This document shows, piece after piece, positions 1 through 9,670 of a DNA stretch of 64,000 nucleotides (within the stretch, counting starts at the first letter, position 1; every line of letters begins with the position of its first letter). Made by a program: the position numbers and the translations under genes. Below the pieces are notes generated by a model that saw only the letters and a list, made by a program, of their open reading frames with translations, was not told the DNA's origin and searched no databases. This DNA is from CAVYXF01 sp963772335 (lineage in GTDB: Bacteria > Pseudomonadota > Alphaproteobacteria > Rhizobiales > Rhodomicrobiaceae): NCBI GenBank assembly GCA_963772335.1, contig CAVYXF010000010.1:319705-383704 (forward strand), written 5' to 3'.

Positions 1-211
1 TTCAACATTCTCGCAAATGTCCTTTTACTCTGCGTTCGACCGAAAGTGATCGCGCGCGTTCGCTTACCAGAGGCCAGCGGGTTCGGGGCAATCTACGTCG
101 ATGCGCTGAGACGATCATCCCAAGGTGGCCGCACATCCACAGAGAATTGCAACCTGTTAATATACACAACCTTAAATTGCACGAACGGCCATGGGGGCTA
201 AGGTCGCCAGC

Positions 212-1570
212 ATGACAACCTTTGCAAAAAAGCTCCTCCTGCTCGCCGCTTTCGCCATGGTCGTCGGCACCGCACGAGCGGAAAATGGCAACTTCTCAGT
301 CCGGCGCGCGATCAACATGGCGGACTGGTTCACCTGGCCGCGCTATGAGGCGGCGGGGGGCGGAATTGCCTGGCCGCCTTATAAGGACGAAAGGGGCGCT
401 CAGGATCTTGCCACACTGAAGGCCTTGCGCGAGGCGGGCTTTGACACGGTAAGGCTGCCTGTCGATCCCGCGCCATTCATCGTCTTTAAGGACGAGCGCC
501 GGACAGCCGTGTACGCCATGCTGTTCGAAACGCTCGCGCGCATCGAGACGGCCGGGCTGAATGCCATCATCGACATCCATCCCAACAGCCGGCATGCGGT
601 CTGGGGGCAGAACGCGGTGATTGCCAGCGCTGAGGCGCCCGCGTTCACCGCCGTGGAGGAGGTCATCGGCGACATGGCGGGACGCCTCAAAGGCCATACA
701 AGCAGAGTGGCGCTGGAATTGCTGAACGAGCCCCGGCTCAAATGTAAAGGCCGCGAGCAGGCGCTCTGGCAGGAGATGGCGCAGCGTCTTGCGACGAAGG
801 CCCGCTCAGCCAACCCTGAGCTGACGCTGATCATCACCGGGGCCTGCATCTCCACCCCAGAAGGGCTGATGGCGCTCGACCCGGCGCCGTTCGCGAAGGG
901 TAGGACGGTCTATACCTTCCATTTCTACGAGCCGTTCAGCTTTACTCATCAAGGCGCGCAGTTCATTCCCTGGCCGGACAAATATCTGGACGGCGTACCC
1001 TGGCCGGCCCATATCCGCCCGATTAGCGAACCTGCCGCTCTGCTCGAGGTGCAGATCGAGACCCAAAACAAACTTACTTATCTGGAGCGCACCGCCGCCC
1101 GGGCAAAGGCAATGCACAATCTGGAGCGCTATTACGCCCAGAAAGCGGATCAGAGCCTCATCGATAAGCGGTTCCGCGAGGTTGCGAACTGGGCGCAAGA
1201 ACACGGCATCGCGCCGCAAAGCATCTTCATTGGCGAATTTGGCGTGCTGCGGCGCGAGCAGGGCAAGCCGGGGGCATTCTGCGGCGATCGCGCGCGCTGG
1301 CTTCGCGATGTGCGCCAGACGGCGGAAAGCTATGGCTTCGCCTGGTCTTATTTCAACTATGACGGGCCGTTCGGATTGGTGAAGGAGGGGACGAGGAGCG
1401 ATTTCGATCCATCCCTGCTCGCCAGCCTTGGCCTGAGGCCCTCCTGTGCGGTCAGCAGCTCTGCGGAGACCTCTGGGCAAAGCGATGCTCGAGGTACGGC
1501 CGCAATTCCGCCGAGTTGCGCTACGCTCTGTTCGGACCGGGCTGATGGACTGGCCCGGCAGCAACATTGA
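212..1570 (+). CDS. Secreted glycoside hydrolase family 5 (cellulase-like)
   Basis: Probable exported endo-acting beta-glycosidase of the GH5 (cellulase) fold. Residues 1-23 form a signal peptide (KK, then a hydrophobic run, ending TARA). The GH5 catalytic pair is visible: the acid/base in the NEP motif (Glu173) and the nucleophile in the GEFG motif (Glu342). The domain ends at about residue 410; the remaining ~40 residues are Ser/Ala-rich and look like an unstructured tail. An in-frame ATG at 191 would add seven residues before the signal peptide, so the ATG at 212 is preferred. The gene stands alone, with a terminator just downstream. Substrate cannot be read from the sequence; many rhizobial GH5 enzymes act on cellulose or related beta-glucans, but that is inference here. 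Confidence 0.85.
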   Translation: MTTFAKKLLLLAAFAMVVGTARAENGNFSVRRAINMADWFTWPRYEAAGGGIAWPPYKDERGAQDLATLKALREAGFDTVRLPVDPAPFIVFKDERRTAVYAMLFETLARIETAGLNAIIDIHPNSRHAVWGQNAVIASAEAPAFTAVEEVIGDMAGRLKGHTSRVALELLNEPRLKCKGREQALWQEMAQRLATKARSANPELTLIITGACISTPEGLMALDPAPFAKGRTVYTFHFYEPFSFTHQGAQFIPWPDKYLDGVPWPAHIRPISEPAALLEVQIETQNKLTYLERTAARAKAMHNLERYYAQKADQSLIDKRFREVANWAQEHGIAPQSIFIGEFGVLRREQGKPGAFCGDRARWLRDVRQTAESYGFAWSYFNYDGPFGLVKEGTRSDFDPSLLASLGLRPSCAVSSSAETSGQSDARGTAAIPPSCATLCSDRADGLARQQH

Positions 1571-1601
1571 AGCGATTGCGAGGTGCGCTCACATAGCAAA
1601 A

Positions 1602-1625
1602 CCGCCGGCCCTTGCGAGCCGGCGG
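1602..1625. terminator. Bidirectional intrinsic terminator
   Basis: An 8-bp GC-rich stem (1602-1609 with 1618-1625) and an 8-nt loop lie between two convergent genes. A TTT follows on the plus strand, and the reverse complement of AAAA (1598-1601) gives a U-run on the minus strand. It can end both the GH5 gene and the small secreted-protein gene. Confidence 0.75.
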
Positions 1626-1675
1626 GGTTTACTCAACGCAACGGACTGACCTGCTACGCAACGCAACTCACGCTA

Positions 1676-2095
1676 TTACCGGCAGGGACGTGCAACTGCC
1701 ACACAGCCGGTGAGAGCACCGCCGGCGGGACCGCAGCTAACGGAGGCGCTACGAGCCGACCCCCAGCTCGAATAAGCCGGGCCGTGCACCGCGCGAGTCT
1801 CACGCTGCCACGAGAAGATCGCCGAGTTGCGGGCGAAGGCCGGGATCAGAAAGCGCCTTCCGGCCGCGCGGATCGTCGCCGCACAGGCATTGTCGTAGTA
1901 GCGCTTTCTCACGGGCGGGCGGTAGCTCGGCCGGTAAGCGCCGGGCTCGCAGCGCGCATCATCGGGGTGCTGGTAGCACAGACGGCTTTGGCTCCTCGGG
2001 CGATAGCTGTCGTCATAATCGTCGCCAGCCTGTGCGGTGCCGGCTAGGGCGCAAACGGCCAACATGGCGGCGCCCACCAGGGAAAGCTTCATCAT
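1676..2095 (-). CDS. Small secreted hypothetical protein
   Basis: A 139-residue protein with a clear signal peptide (ends GTAQA, about residue 23), then a Tyr/Arg/Pro-rich charged stretch, then a C-terminal half with regularly spaced Trp, Tyr and Cys residues (HGPAYSSWGSA, later SCGP and RPC at the end). This C-terminal pattern resembles a family of short periplasmic proteins common in rhizobia with no known role; I give that from memory of the pattern, not from a search. Two Met codons in a row open the frame. It converges on the GH5 gene and shares its terminator. Confidence 0.6.
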   Translation of the reverse strand: MMKLSLVGAAMLAVCALAGTAQAGDDYDDSYRPRSQSRLCYQHPDDARCEPGAYRPSYRPPVRKRYYDNACAATIRAAGRRFLIPAFARNSAIFSWQRETRAVHGPAYSSWGSARSASVSCGPAGGALTGCVAVARPCR

Positions 2096-2270
2096 CGCAA
2101 AATCTCCATGAACGGCGTTTAAGTGCCCGGTTCGCCGTGTTCCCGGCCATTGAACTTGCGCTCAATGTAACGCGCCGAAACTGAACACGATCTGGCCGTC
2201 ATGTTCATGAAGCATTTACTATTTTTTAAAGATTTCGGGCGGCAGCGGAAGGGAGCAGCGCCCCCACCAC

Positions 2271-3812
2271 CTATTCCCCGCCGGGCCTATAGCGCAGCAC
2301 CGGCTGTCGCGCGGCGCGGGTCTCGTCAAGCCTGCGACGCGGGGCAAAGATTGGTGCTTCCTTGAAGCGCTGCTTCTCGCCTTCGCGGGCGCTAACGGCC
2401 AGCTTGCGCAAAGCTTCAACGAACTGATCCAGACTGTGCCGGGATTCCGATTCCGTCGGCTCGATCAACATGGCGCCGTGAACGACGAGTGGGAAATAGA
2501 CCGTCATCGGATGGAAGCCCTCGTCGATCATCGCCTTAGCGAAATCGAGCGTGGTCAACCCAGTGCCCTTGAGGAAGCTCTCATCGAACAGCACCTCATG
2601 CATGCAGGGCTGGTCGCCGAAAGGCTGGGTCATGACATCGCGCAGGCCGGCGCGGATGTAATTGGCGTTGAGCACCGCATCTTCCGATGCCTGGCGGATA
2701 CCGTCGGCACCGAAGCTCAGCATGTAAGTGAGCGCGCGGGTGAACATGCCCATCTGGCCGTGGAACGCAACAAGACGGCCGAACGGCTTTGCGCCCTCGC
2801 CTTCCCCGTGGTCCTCGACCAGCACCCACTCTTCGCCCTCGCGCTTCAGGAGCGGGAGCGGCGCGAACGGAGCGAGGGCCGCGGAGAACACCACCGGCCC
2901 CGCGCCCGGCCCACCGCCGCCATGGGGCGTGGAGAAGGTTTTGTGCAGGTTGATGTGCATGGCATCGATGCCGAGATCGCCGGGGCGCACCTTGCCGGCT
3001 ATGGCGTTGAAATTGGCACCGTCGCAATAAAGGTAAGCGCCCGCCTCATGCAGCGCCGCGGCGATCGCAGCGATCTCCGGCTCGAACAGTCCGCAGGTAT
3101 TGGGGTTGGTGAGCATCATCGCCGCGACATCGGGCCCGAGCGCGTCGCGCACCGCGCCGATATGCACCGTGCCGTCCTTACCGGCAGCAACCGCGCGCAC
3201 CCGAAAACCAAGCAGCGCCGCCGTGGCCGGATTGGTGCCGTGCGCGGAATCCGGAACCAGCACCACGCGGCGCTTATCGGCCTCGCCGCGCGCCTCGAGC
3301 GCCGCTTTGATCGCGATCATGCCGCAGAGCTCACCGTGGGCGCCGGCCTTCGGCGAAAGCGCAACCGCCGGCATGCCGGTCAGCTTCTCCAGCCAGTCGG
3401 ACAGCTCCGCCATCACCTCGATGGCCCCTCGCACCGTGCGCTGGGGCTGCAGCGGATGGATGTCGCCGAAGCCGGGCAGCCGCGCCATCTTCTCGTTGAG
3501 GCGCGGATTGTGCTTCATCGTGCAGGAGCCGAGCGGAAAGATTCCGGTGTCGATGGAATAGTTCTTCTGGCTGAGGCGCACATAATGGCGCACCGCCTCG
3601 GGCTCCGAGAGACCCGGTAGGCCCATCGGCTCTTCCCGCGCCAAACCGCCGAGCCGGTTTTCGACAGCCTCCGGCTCCTCCAGGTCGACCCCGCAGGTCT
3701 CGTTGCAGCCGATCTCGAAGATCAGCGGCTCCTCAATCTCAAGGCCCCGATTGCCGGTGAACGTCGCCGGCCGCTGCGCCGCAACAAAAGAGGTCTTCGG
3801 CATGTCTGTCAT
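2271..3812 (-). CDS. gcvPB: Glycine dehydrogenase (decarboxylating) subunit 2
   Basis: P-protein subunit 2 of the glycine cleavage system; with GcvPA it decarboxylates glycine using pyridoxal phosphate and passes the aminomethyl group to lipoylated GcvH. The PLP-binding lysine is in NLHKTFSTPHGGGGPG (Lys291), followed by the glycine-rich loop typical of the family. At 513 residues it is the usual length for the two-subunit form. Its ATG overlaps the gcvPA stop codon by 4 bases (ATGA), so the two are translationally coupled. It is the last gene of gcvT-gcvH-gcvPA-gcvPB on the minus strand. No obvious terminator hairpin was seen after it. Confidence 0.96.
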   Translation of the reverse strand: MTDMPKTSFVAAQRPATFTGNRGLEIEEPLIFEIGCNETCGVDLEEPEAVENRLGGLAREEPMGLPGLSEPEAVRHYVRLSQKNYSIDTGIFPLGSCTMKHNPRLNEKMARLPGFGDIHPLQPQRTVRGAIEVMAELSDWLEKLTGMPAVALSPKAGAHGELCGMIAIKAALEARGEADKRRVVLVPDSAHGTNPATAALLGFRVRAVAAGKDGTVHIGAVRDALGPDVAAMMLTNPNTCGLFEPEIAAIAAALHEAGAYLYCDGANFNAIAGKVRPGDLGIDAMHINLHKTFSTPHGGGGPGAGPVVFSAALAPFAPLPLLKREGEEWVLVEDHGEGEGAKPFGRLVAFHGQMGMFTRALTYMLSFGADGIRQASEDAVLNANYIRAGLRDVMTQPFGDQPCMHEVLFDESFLKGTGLTTLDFAKAMIDEGFHPMTVYFPLVVHGAMLIEPTESESRHSLDQFVEALRKLAVSAREGEKQRFKEAPIFAPRRRLDETRAARQPVLRYRPGGE

Positions 3813-5152
3813 GAAAGCACTTTCGTGAGGGCGCTCACATAAGAATTGCGATCATCGGGCGTCGTTAGCTCTGTTGCCGCCACAATAATGAGATCGTCAA
3901 GGTCCGAGGTATCGGGAAACAGGCGCGAGGCAGGAACACCCCCGATTACGCCTTCATCGACCAAGGCGTCGATGACTTCCGCCCCGGGCTTTGGCGTCCG
4001 AATCGTGAACTCGTTGAAGAAATGCGGGGTGATCACTTCAACACCCGGCACTTTGCCGAGCGCGTCGGCGAGCCGGGCGGCATTGGCGTGATTGATGCGG
4101 GCAAGCTTCTTGAGGCCGGCCTCTCCCAGCAGGCTCATATGGATAGTGAACGCCAGTGCGCACAGCCCCGAATTGGTACAGATGTTGGAGGTCGCCTTCT
4201 CACGGCGGATATGCTGCTCGCGGGTGGCGAGCGTCAGCACGAAGCCGCGCTTGCCGGACTCGTCCACCGTCTCGCCGCAGAGCCGGCCCGGCATCTGGCG
4301 CACGAACTTGTCGCGCGTGGCGAACAGGCCGAGATAGGGACCGCCGAAATTGAGCCCGTTGCCGATCGACTGCCCCTCGGCCACCACGATATCAGCGCCC
4401 ATCGAACCCGGCGAGCGCAGCGCGCCGAAGGAGACCGCCTCCGTCACGACGACAACCAGCAGCGCGCCGTGGCTATGCGCCAGCTCGGCGATGCGGGTGA
4501 GGTCCTGCACGCCGCCGAATATGCCGGGATATTGCACAACGACGCAGGACGTGTCGCCGTCGATCACGCCAGCGAAATCCTCCAGACCGGGTTGCGGCGG
4601 CATCGCCACGACCTCATGCTCGGACCAGTGCGCCAGCGTCTCGATCACGGCGCGGTAATGCGGATGCAGCGTGCGCGACAGCACTGCCTTATTGCGCCGG
4701 GTCACGCGATGCGCCATGAACACCGCCTCGGCAGCCGCGGTCGAGCCGTCATACATCGAGGCGTTGGCGACATCCATGCCGGTGAGCAGCGCGACCTGGG
4801 TCTGGAACTCGAACAGATATTGCAACGTGCCCTGCGCGATTTCCGGCTGATAAGGTGTGTAAGCGGTCATGAACTCGGAGCGCTGGATCAGATGATCAAC
4901 GCTCGCCGGCACATGATGTTTGTAGGCGCCGCAGCCGGCAAAGAACGGCACCGAGCCGGCGGGAATATTGCGGCCCGCGAGGCGGCCCATCGCGCGTTCG
5001 ACGGCGATTTCGCTCTTGTGGCCGGGAAGGCCGTCGATCGAGGGCAGCAGGAATTCCGGCGGCACGGCCTTGAACAGCGCATCGATATTGGCAACGCCGA
5101 CGGCCGTGAGCATAGCCTCGCGGTCCGCCTCATCATGCGGCAGATAACGCAT
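3809..5152 (-). CDS. gcvPA: Glycine dehydrogenase (decarboxylating) subunit 1
   Basis: P-protein subunit 1 of the glycine cleavage system, the partner of GcvPB. The N-terminus MRYLPHDEADREAML and the GCGAYKHHVP and YQPEIAQGTLQ motifs are characteristic of this subunit, which keeps the PLP-enzyme fold but has no Schiff-base lysine. At 447 residues it is full length. Its start codon overlaps the last base of the gcvH stop, and it overlaps gcvPB by 4 bases, so the operon is tightly packed. Confidence 0.96.
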   Translation of the reverse strand: MRYLPHDEADREAMLTAVGVANIDALFKAVPPEFLLPSIDGLPGHKSEIAVERAMGRLAGRNIPAGSVPFFAGCGAYKHHVPASVDHLIQRSEFMTAYTPYQPEIAQGTLQYLFEFQTQVALLTGMDVANASMYDGSTAAAEAVFMAHRVTRRNKAVLSRTLHPHYRAVIETLAHWSEHEVVAMPPQPGLEDFAGVIDGDTSCVVVQYPGIFGGVQDLTRIAELAHSHGALLVVVVTEAVSFGALRSPGSMGADIVVAEGQSIGNGLNFGGPYLGLFATRDKFVRQMPGRLCGETVDESGKRGFVLTLATREQHIRREKATSNICTNSGLCALAFTIHMSLLGEAGLKKLARINHANAARLADALGKVPGVEVITPHFFNEFTIRTPKPGAEVIDALVDEGVIGGVPASRLFPDTSDLDDLIIVAATELTTPDDRNSYVSALTKVLS

Positions 5153-5529
5153 TACTCCAAAGTCTCCAGGTAGTCCCGATAGGCTTCCGCATTCATGAGC
5201 TGATCAAGCTCGCGCGGATTGGAAATTTTCATCTTGAGAAACCAGGCGCCTTCCTCCGGCTCCTGATTGACGAGAGCGGGATTGGCAACGATTTCCTCGT
5301 TGGCCTCGACCACTTCACCGCCAACGGGTGCGTAGACCTCGCTCGCGGCCTTGACCAATTCGACGACGGCCGCCTCCTGGCCTTTGCTCAGCACCTTCCC
5401 CACCTGCGGCAGCTCGATATAGACGATGTCGCCGAGCTTTTCTTGGGCGTATTGGGTGATGCCGATCGTGCCGACGCCGTCCTCCACACGGATATATTCG
5501 TGATCACTCGTATATCTCATGTCAGCCAT
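5152..5529 (-). CDS. gcvH: Glycine cleavage system H protein
   Basis: Lipoyl carrier protein that shuttles the aminomethyl and hydride intermediates between P, T and L proteins. At 125 residues it has the normal size. The lipoylated lysine is Lys60 in ELVKAASEVYAP, matching the family consensus VKAASD/E. A start at the second Met (MRYTSDHEY, 5520) is also possible. The start overlaps the 3' end of gcvT by 8 bases. It is followed by gcvPA with a one-base overlap. Confidence 0.96.
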   Translation of the reverse strand: MADMRYTSDHEYIRVEDGVGTIGITQYAQEKLGDIVYIELPQVGKVLSKGQEAAVVELVKAASEVYAPVGGEVVEANEEIVANPALVNQEPEEGAWFLKMKISNPRELDQLMNAEAYRDYLETLE

Positions 5530-6701
5530 GGTCTTGCCTCGACGATCTCTTGCGATGGTACCGGTGGGGGACGAAGGGCATGCTCACCACGGTCGCCGGA
5601 TGGGGCGTGCCGCGGATCATGATGCTGAGCGGCGTGCCGATACTGGCCGAGGCGATCTCGACATAGCCCATTGCGATCGGCCCGCCAACACTGGGCGCGA
5701 AAGACCCGCTGGTGACCCGGCCGACGCTGGTCGCGCCGCCCGCGTCGCGGATCTCGCAGCCTTCACGTGCCGGTGCACGGCCTTCGAGCTTCAGGCCGAC
5801 TCTGCGGCGCTCCGGCCCTTCGGCGAGCTCACGCTGAAGCCGGTCACTACCCGGGAAGCCGCCCTTCTCGCGCCGGCTCTTACCCACCGACCAGAGCAGA
5901 TCAGCCTCGGCCGGCGAGGTCGCTTCATCGATGTCATGGCCATAGAGACAGAGGCCCGCCTCGAGCCGCAGCGTATCGCGCGCACCGAGTCCGATCGGCT
6001 TGACCGCCGGATGTCCAAGAAGCTTGCGGACAAGGTTCTCCGCCTCATCGGCCGTGGAGGGAGATCTCGAAGCCGTCCTCGCCGGTATAGCCGGAGCGGC
6101 TGACATGGCATTCAATGCCGGCCAGCTGCGCGCGGCGCGCGGTCATGAAGCCGAGCTCTGCGGCCTCGGGGCAAAGCTGCGCCATGACGGACGCGGCCTG
6201 CGGCCCCTGCAACGCGATCAGCGCGCGATCATCGACCGAGGCAAGCAGCACGCCTTGCGGCACATGCGCGGCGATATGGGCGTAGTCGACGGCCTTGCGC
6301 GCGGCGTTCACAACCAGCATCAAGCGCCCGTCCTCACTCGCATCGGCGGGGCGGGTCACCATCAGATCGTCGATGATGCCGCCCGCCTCATTGGTCAGCT
6401 GGGTATAGCGCTGGCGGCCATGGCCAAGCCCAAGCACATCGCCAGGGACAAGCGCTTCGAGCGCTGCGGCGGTGGTGGCGTAATCCGGGCCGATCAGGAA
6501 GGCCTGCCCCATATGCGAGACATCGAACAGACCGGCGGCCTCGCGGGTATGAAGATGCTCTTTGATAACACCCGCGGGATAGCTCACCGGCATGTCGTAG
6601 CCAGCGAACGGCACCATCTTCGCGCCGAGCTCAAGGTGAAGAGCGTGGAGCGGCGTTCGCTTCAGGGGCATTTCGGCGGGGTTGGCGCTGGACTGCATCA
6701 T
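5522..6701 (-). pseudogene. gcvT: Aminomethyltransferase (T protein), frame broken near 6056
   Basis: The T protein transfers the methylene group from GcvH to tetrahydrofolate. The N-terminal ~210 residues (HLELGAKMVPFAGYDMPV, FDVSHMGQ, RSGYTGEDGFEISL) are in one frame and stop at once, while the C-terminal ~185 residues (TADEAENLVRKLL, GLGARDTLRLEAGLCLYGHD, VGRVTSGSFAPSVG) continue in another. Removing one base near 6056 joins EISL to TADEAE with the expected family spacing, for about 390 residues. Both halves are otherwise intact, so a sequencing or assembly error, or a very recent mutation, is likely. The ATG at 6701 is preferred over a TTG at 6734. I looked for a glycine riboswitch upstream and did not recognise one. 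Confidence 0.85.
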
Positions 6702-6870
6702 TTCCGTTTCGGTTCCCGCATCGGGAGTTGGCAACTGTCCGGCGCCGTATCAACGCCCAGCCCCCTCTGTCGCGAAACCCGAAAGCTGTCAAATGTAAAA
6801 TTTTTGTTGTTTATTCGGCAAGTCTTTTGGGCTTGTTCACGGCAATGGTTGTGAATTGCGCTAACAAAGA

Positions 6871-6889
6871 GGGGCGGCCAAGCCGCCCC
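6871..6889 (-). terminator. Intrinsic terminator after the hybrid histidine kinase
   Basis: An 8-bp perfect GC stem (6871-6878 with 6882-6889) and 3-nt loop, followed on the minus strand by a T-rich tract (TCTTTGTT). It lies 31 bases past the stop codon of the kinase gene. Confidence 0.7.
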
Positions 6890-6919
6890 CGAGGTGATTT
6901 ATGCTGCAGGCTGGTGATT

Positions 6920-9670
6920 TCAAGCCGAGTGGACGAGCTTTAGCGGCTCCGAGGCTGCTTTGGCGACTGAGCGCAGCAGCTGTTCCTTGTCGAAGGGCTT
7001 GACGATCCAGTCAACGATCCCCGCATCCTGTCGCCATTTGCCTTGACTGTCGCGGTCCTGGCCCGACACGATGACGATCGGAAGGGTTTTCGTCTGCGCT
7101 TGTGCGTGCACTTCGCGGGCAAGATCAAGGCCATCGCCGAGCGGCAGCGTCAGATCCAGAGTCATCGCATCGTAAGTGCCGCTGATCAGCTTGCGCCGCG
7201 CCTCCGGCACGTTATGTACGATATCGGCCTGGAAGCCTTGCGTGCTGAGCAGCAGCTGGATGACCGCAGCGAGGTTGTCGTCATCCTCGCAGATCAGGAT
7301 GCGCTTGGTTGATTTGTTCTGTTCGGCAGGTGTCGTCGCGGCGACCTCGGCGGGCTGGCCCTCCGGGAGGTCAACCCAGAAGGTCGAGCCGAAGCCGAGC
7401 TTGGTCTCGACCCCGATCTGGCCGCTCATGCGCTCAATGATCTGCTTGCTGATTTGCAGACCCAGGCCAGAGCCACGGGGACCGCGCACCTCGGCGTTGC
7501 CGGGCTGCGAAAATTTCTCAAACAAGTGCCCGACGGACGCCTCGTCGATGCCGGGTCCCTGATCCTTTACCCAGACGCGAATCCGAGAGCCGATCCGACC
7601 TGCCCCCACCCTGATCTGGCCGCCTTCCGGCGAATGCTTGGTAGCATTGGAGAGCAGATTGAAGAGCACCTGGATGAATCTGGCCGCATCGACATGGACG
7701 ATGAGATTGGTCGCGACCGGCTCCATCACCACGTTCACGCCGAGCTTTTCGCTATAGCCGCGATGCGCCTCGATCGCCTCCTGCAGGAGAGATGCCACGT
7801 CCTCATTCTTCATCTCGAAGCGCAACTGGCCGCTCGCCATTTTGTCGATGTCGAGGATGTCGTTGACGATCGTGACCAGCCGGTCGCAATTCTTGCTGGC
7901 GATATCGATGAGGTTCTGTCCGCGCGGCGAGAGGTCTTTGCGGGCAACGGTTGACAGCAGCCCCACGGCGCCGCGGATCGAGGTGACCGGAGTGCGCAGC
8001 TCATGGCTGACCATGGAGACGAAATCGCTCTTGAGACGCTCCATCTTCTTGCGGTCGGTGATGTCCTGGTACTGGGCCACGAAATAGCTCGGGCTGCCGT
8101 CCGGGTTATGGATCAAGGACATGGCGAGCAGGACATGAACAATGTCGCCATCCTCCCGGATCAGGCTTTTCTCCACTTTGTAAGATTGAATCCTGCCCGC
8201 AAGAAGCTGGCGCACATTCTCAAGATCAATCTCCACATCATCGGGGTCGGTCACATCTTCAGGGTGCTTGCCTTGAAGCTGCTCGGCCGTATAGCCGAGG
8301 AGATCGCCGAAGGCGTCATTGACCTTGAGAAAGCGGCCGCCGATATCGATGAGCGCCATGCCGTTGGGGGCATCCTCCATCGCGCCGCGAAACAGCTCTT
8401 CGCGCGCTTTAAGGTCGTCCTGCTGCTGCTTATGCAGGGTGATGTCCTCAGCAACAATAAGGAAGCCGGTCGCCTCGCCCTGAGCATCACGCAAAGGCGT
8501 GATAGAGAGCTGCGCGGTAAACCGTTCGCCACTGCGGCGAATGCAGGTCCATTCCTGTTGGCTGGAGCCTTGGAGAATGGCTGCGTAGGTGAGGACGCTG
8601 AAGTTCGGCTCGGTGATTGCACCGAGCTCGGCGCTGATATGCTCCGCCCGCTCGGCAAGCTCGCTCGCGTCCAGCCAAAGCAGCGGGGTTTCCTTGCCGA
8701 TCATTGCTTCGGCCGAATAGCCAAGCTCGCGCTCCGCCGCGGGGTTGAACGCCAGCACCTTACCTTTGCTGTCGGTCGCCACGATCATATAGGCGGCGCT
8801 GTTCAGGATCGCGGCATTGAGACGATAGGACCGCGCAAGCTCAGCTTTCTGCTCCAGAATCTGGTTACGCTGCTCGTGGATTTTGCGCTCGAGCGCAGAA
8901 TGCTCCACGGCCGAGACGATGGCGCTTTGCATAAGCGATGGGGTAACCGCAGTCTTGACCAGGTAATTCTGCGCGCCCAGCTTCATCGCCTGCACGGCGA
9001 TTGTCTCGTTGCCGAGACCCGTCAGCATGATTACAGGCAAGAAAGCATCGATGGCGTGAACGCGTTTGAGGACTTCAAGGCCGTTAAGACCCGGCAGCGA
9101 GTAATCGAGTAGAACGCAGTCGGGACGTTCGTCTTTGATGATGGCAAGACCAGCCTCGCCGTCGCCTGCCTCGATGCAGCGATGGCGCTCATCGGCCTTT
9201 TTCAGCGCCCGGACGTAAGCCTCGCGGTCATCAGCGTTGTCGTCGACGACCAGGATTTTGTAGGCCGCCGGCGAGCGCACCTCATTGCGCGAGCGGGCGT
9301 AGAGAATCGCATTGTTGACGGCCTGGTGCAGCGCTTCCGGAGAGACCACGGATTTGCGCAGATATTCCTGGCCCTCAGCCCGTATCAACTCCAGCGTATC
9401 AAAGTCGACGTCCTCGCCCGTGAGCATCACGATCGGAAGGCTGGGATAGCGCGCATGGATACGGTTCCAGGTCGCGGAGCTGCCTTGACCGGGCAAACCA
9501 TAGTCGAGCAGAACGCAATCGGGCCGCATTTTCTCGATCGCCGCCAGACCTTCATCGCCCGTGGCTGCGCAGGTCACGGAATAGCCGCCATTTGAAGCGC
9601 CCATCAGCATGCTCTCGAAGAGCTTGCAGTCCTCTTCATTGTTCTCGATCAGGACCACGGAGCGTTTCAT
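6920..9670 (-). CDS. Hybrid histidine kinase, REC-REC-PAS-PAS-HisKA-HATPase-REC
   Basis: A 916-residue, apparently cytoplasmic hybrid sensor kinase; no membrane segment is evident. Order of domains: receiver 1 (about 4-125, phospho-acceptor Asp56 in LLDYGLPG), receiver 2 (about 135-255, ILVVDDNADD and LLDYSLPG), a coiled linker, two PAS domains (about 285-410 and 415-540, each ending in an ITxxK-type motif), HisKA with His556 in VSHELRTPVTS, HATPase (NLLSNATKH, DQGPGI, GSGLGL) and a C-terminal receiver (LICEDDDN, LDLTLPLGDG). The start is the ATG at 9670, because upstream in-frame sequence only reads through the preceding receiver gene. It overlaps that gene by 4 bases. The signal sensed is unknown. 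Confidence 0.9.
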   Translation of the reverse strand: MKRSVVLIENNEEDCKLFESMLMGASNGGYSVTCAATGDEGLAAIEKMRPDCVLLDYGLPGQGSSATWNRIHARYPSLPIVMLTGEDVDFDTLELIRAEGQEYLRKSVVSPEALHQAVNNAILYARSRNEVRSPAAYKILVVDDNADDREAYVRALKKADERHRCIEAGDGEAGLAIIKDERPDCVLLDYSLPGLNGLEVLKRVHAIDAFLPVIMLTGLGNETIAVQAMKLGAQNYLVKTAVTPSLMQSAIVSAVEHSALERKIHEQRNQILEQKAELARSYRLNAAILNSAAYMIVATDSKGKVLAFNPAAERELGYSAEAMIGKETPLLWLDASELAERAEHISAELGAITEPNFSVLTYAAILQGSSQQEWTCIRRSGERFTAQLSITPLRDAQGEATGFLIVAEDITLHKQQQDDLKAREELFRGAMEDAPNGMALIDIGGRFLKVNDAFGDLLGYTAEQLQGKHPEDVTDPDDVEIDLENVRQLLAGRIQSYKVEKSLIREDGDIVHVLLAMSLIHNPDGSPSYFVAQYQDITDRKKMERLKSDFVSMVSHELRTPVTSIRGAVGLLSTVARKDLSPRGQNLIDIASKNCDRLVTIVNDILDIDKMASGQLRFEMKNEDVASLLQEAIEAHRGYSEKLGVNVVMEPVATNLIVHVDAARFIQVLFNLLSNATKHSPEGGQIRVGAGRIGSRIRVWVKDQGPGIDEASVGHLFEKFSQPGNAEVRGPRGSGLGLQISKQIIERMSGQIGVETKLGFGSTFWVDLPEGQPAEVAATTPAEQNKSTKRILICEDDDNLAAVIQLLLSTQGFQADIVHNVPEARRKLISGTYDAMTLDLTLPLGDGLDLAREVHAQAQTKTLPIVIVSGQDRDSQGKWRQDAGIVDWIVKPFDKEQLLRSVAKAASEPLKLVHSA

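Noticed and set aside
1583..2047. 154-codon open frame on the plus strand
   Set aside because: It lies antisense to a better supported secreted protein gene with a signal peptide, and has no recognisable domain.
6735..6870. Possible glycine riboswitch before gcvT
   Set aside because: Neither of the conserved glycine aptamer core motifs was found in the right order on the minus strand.
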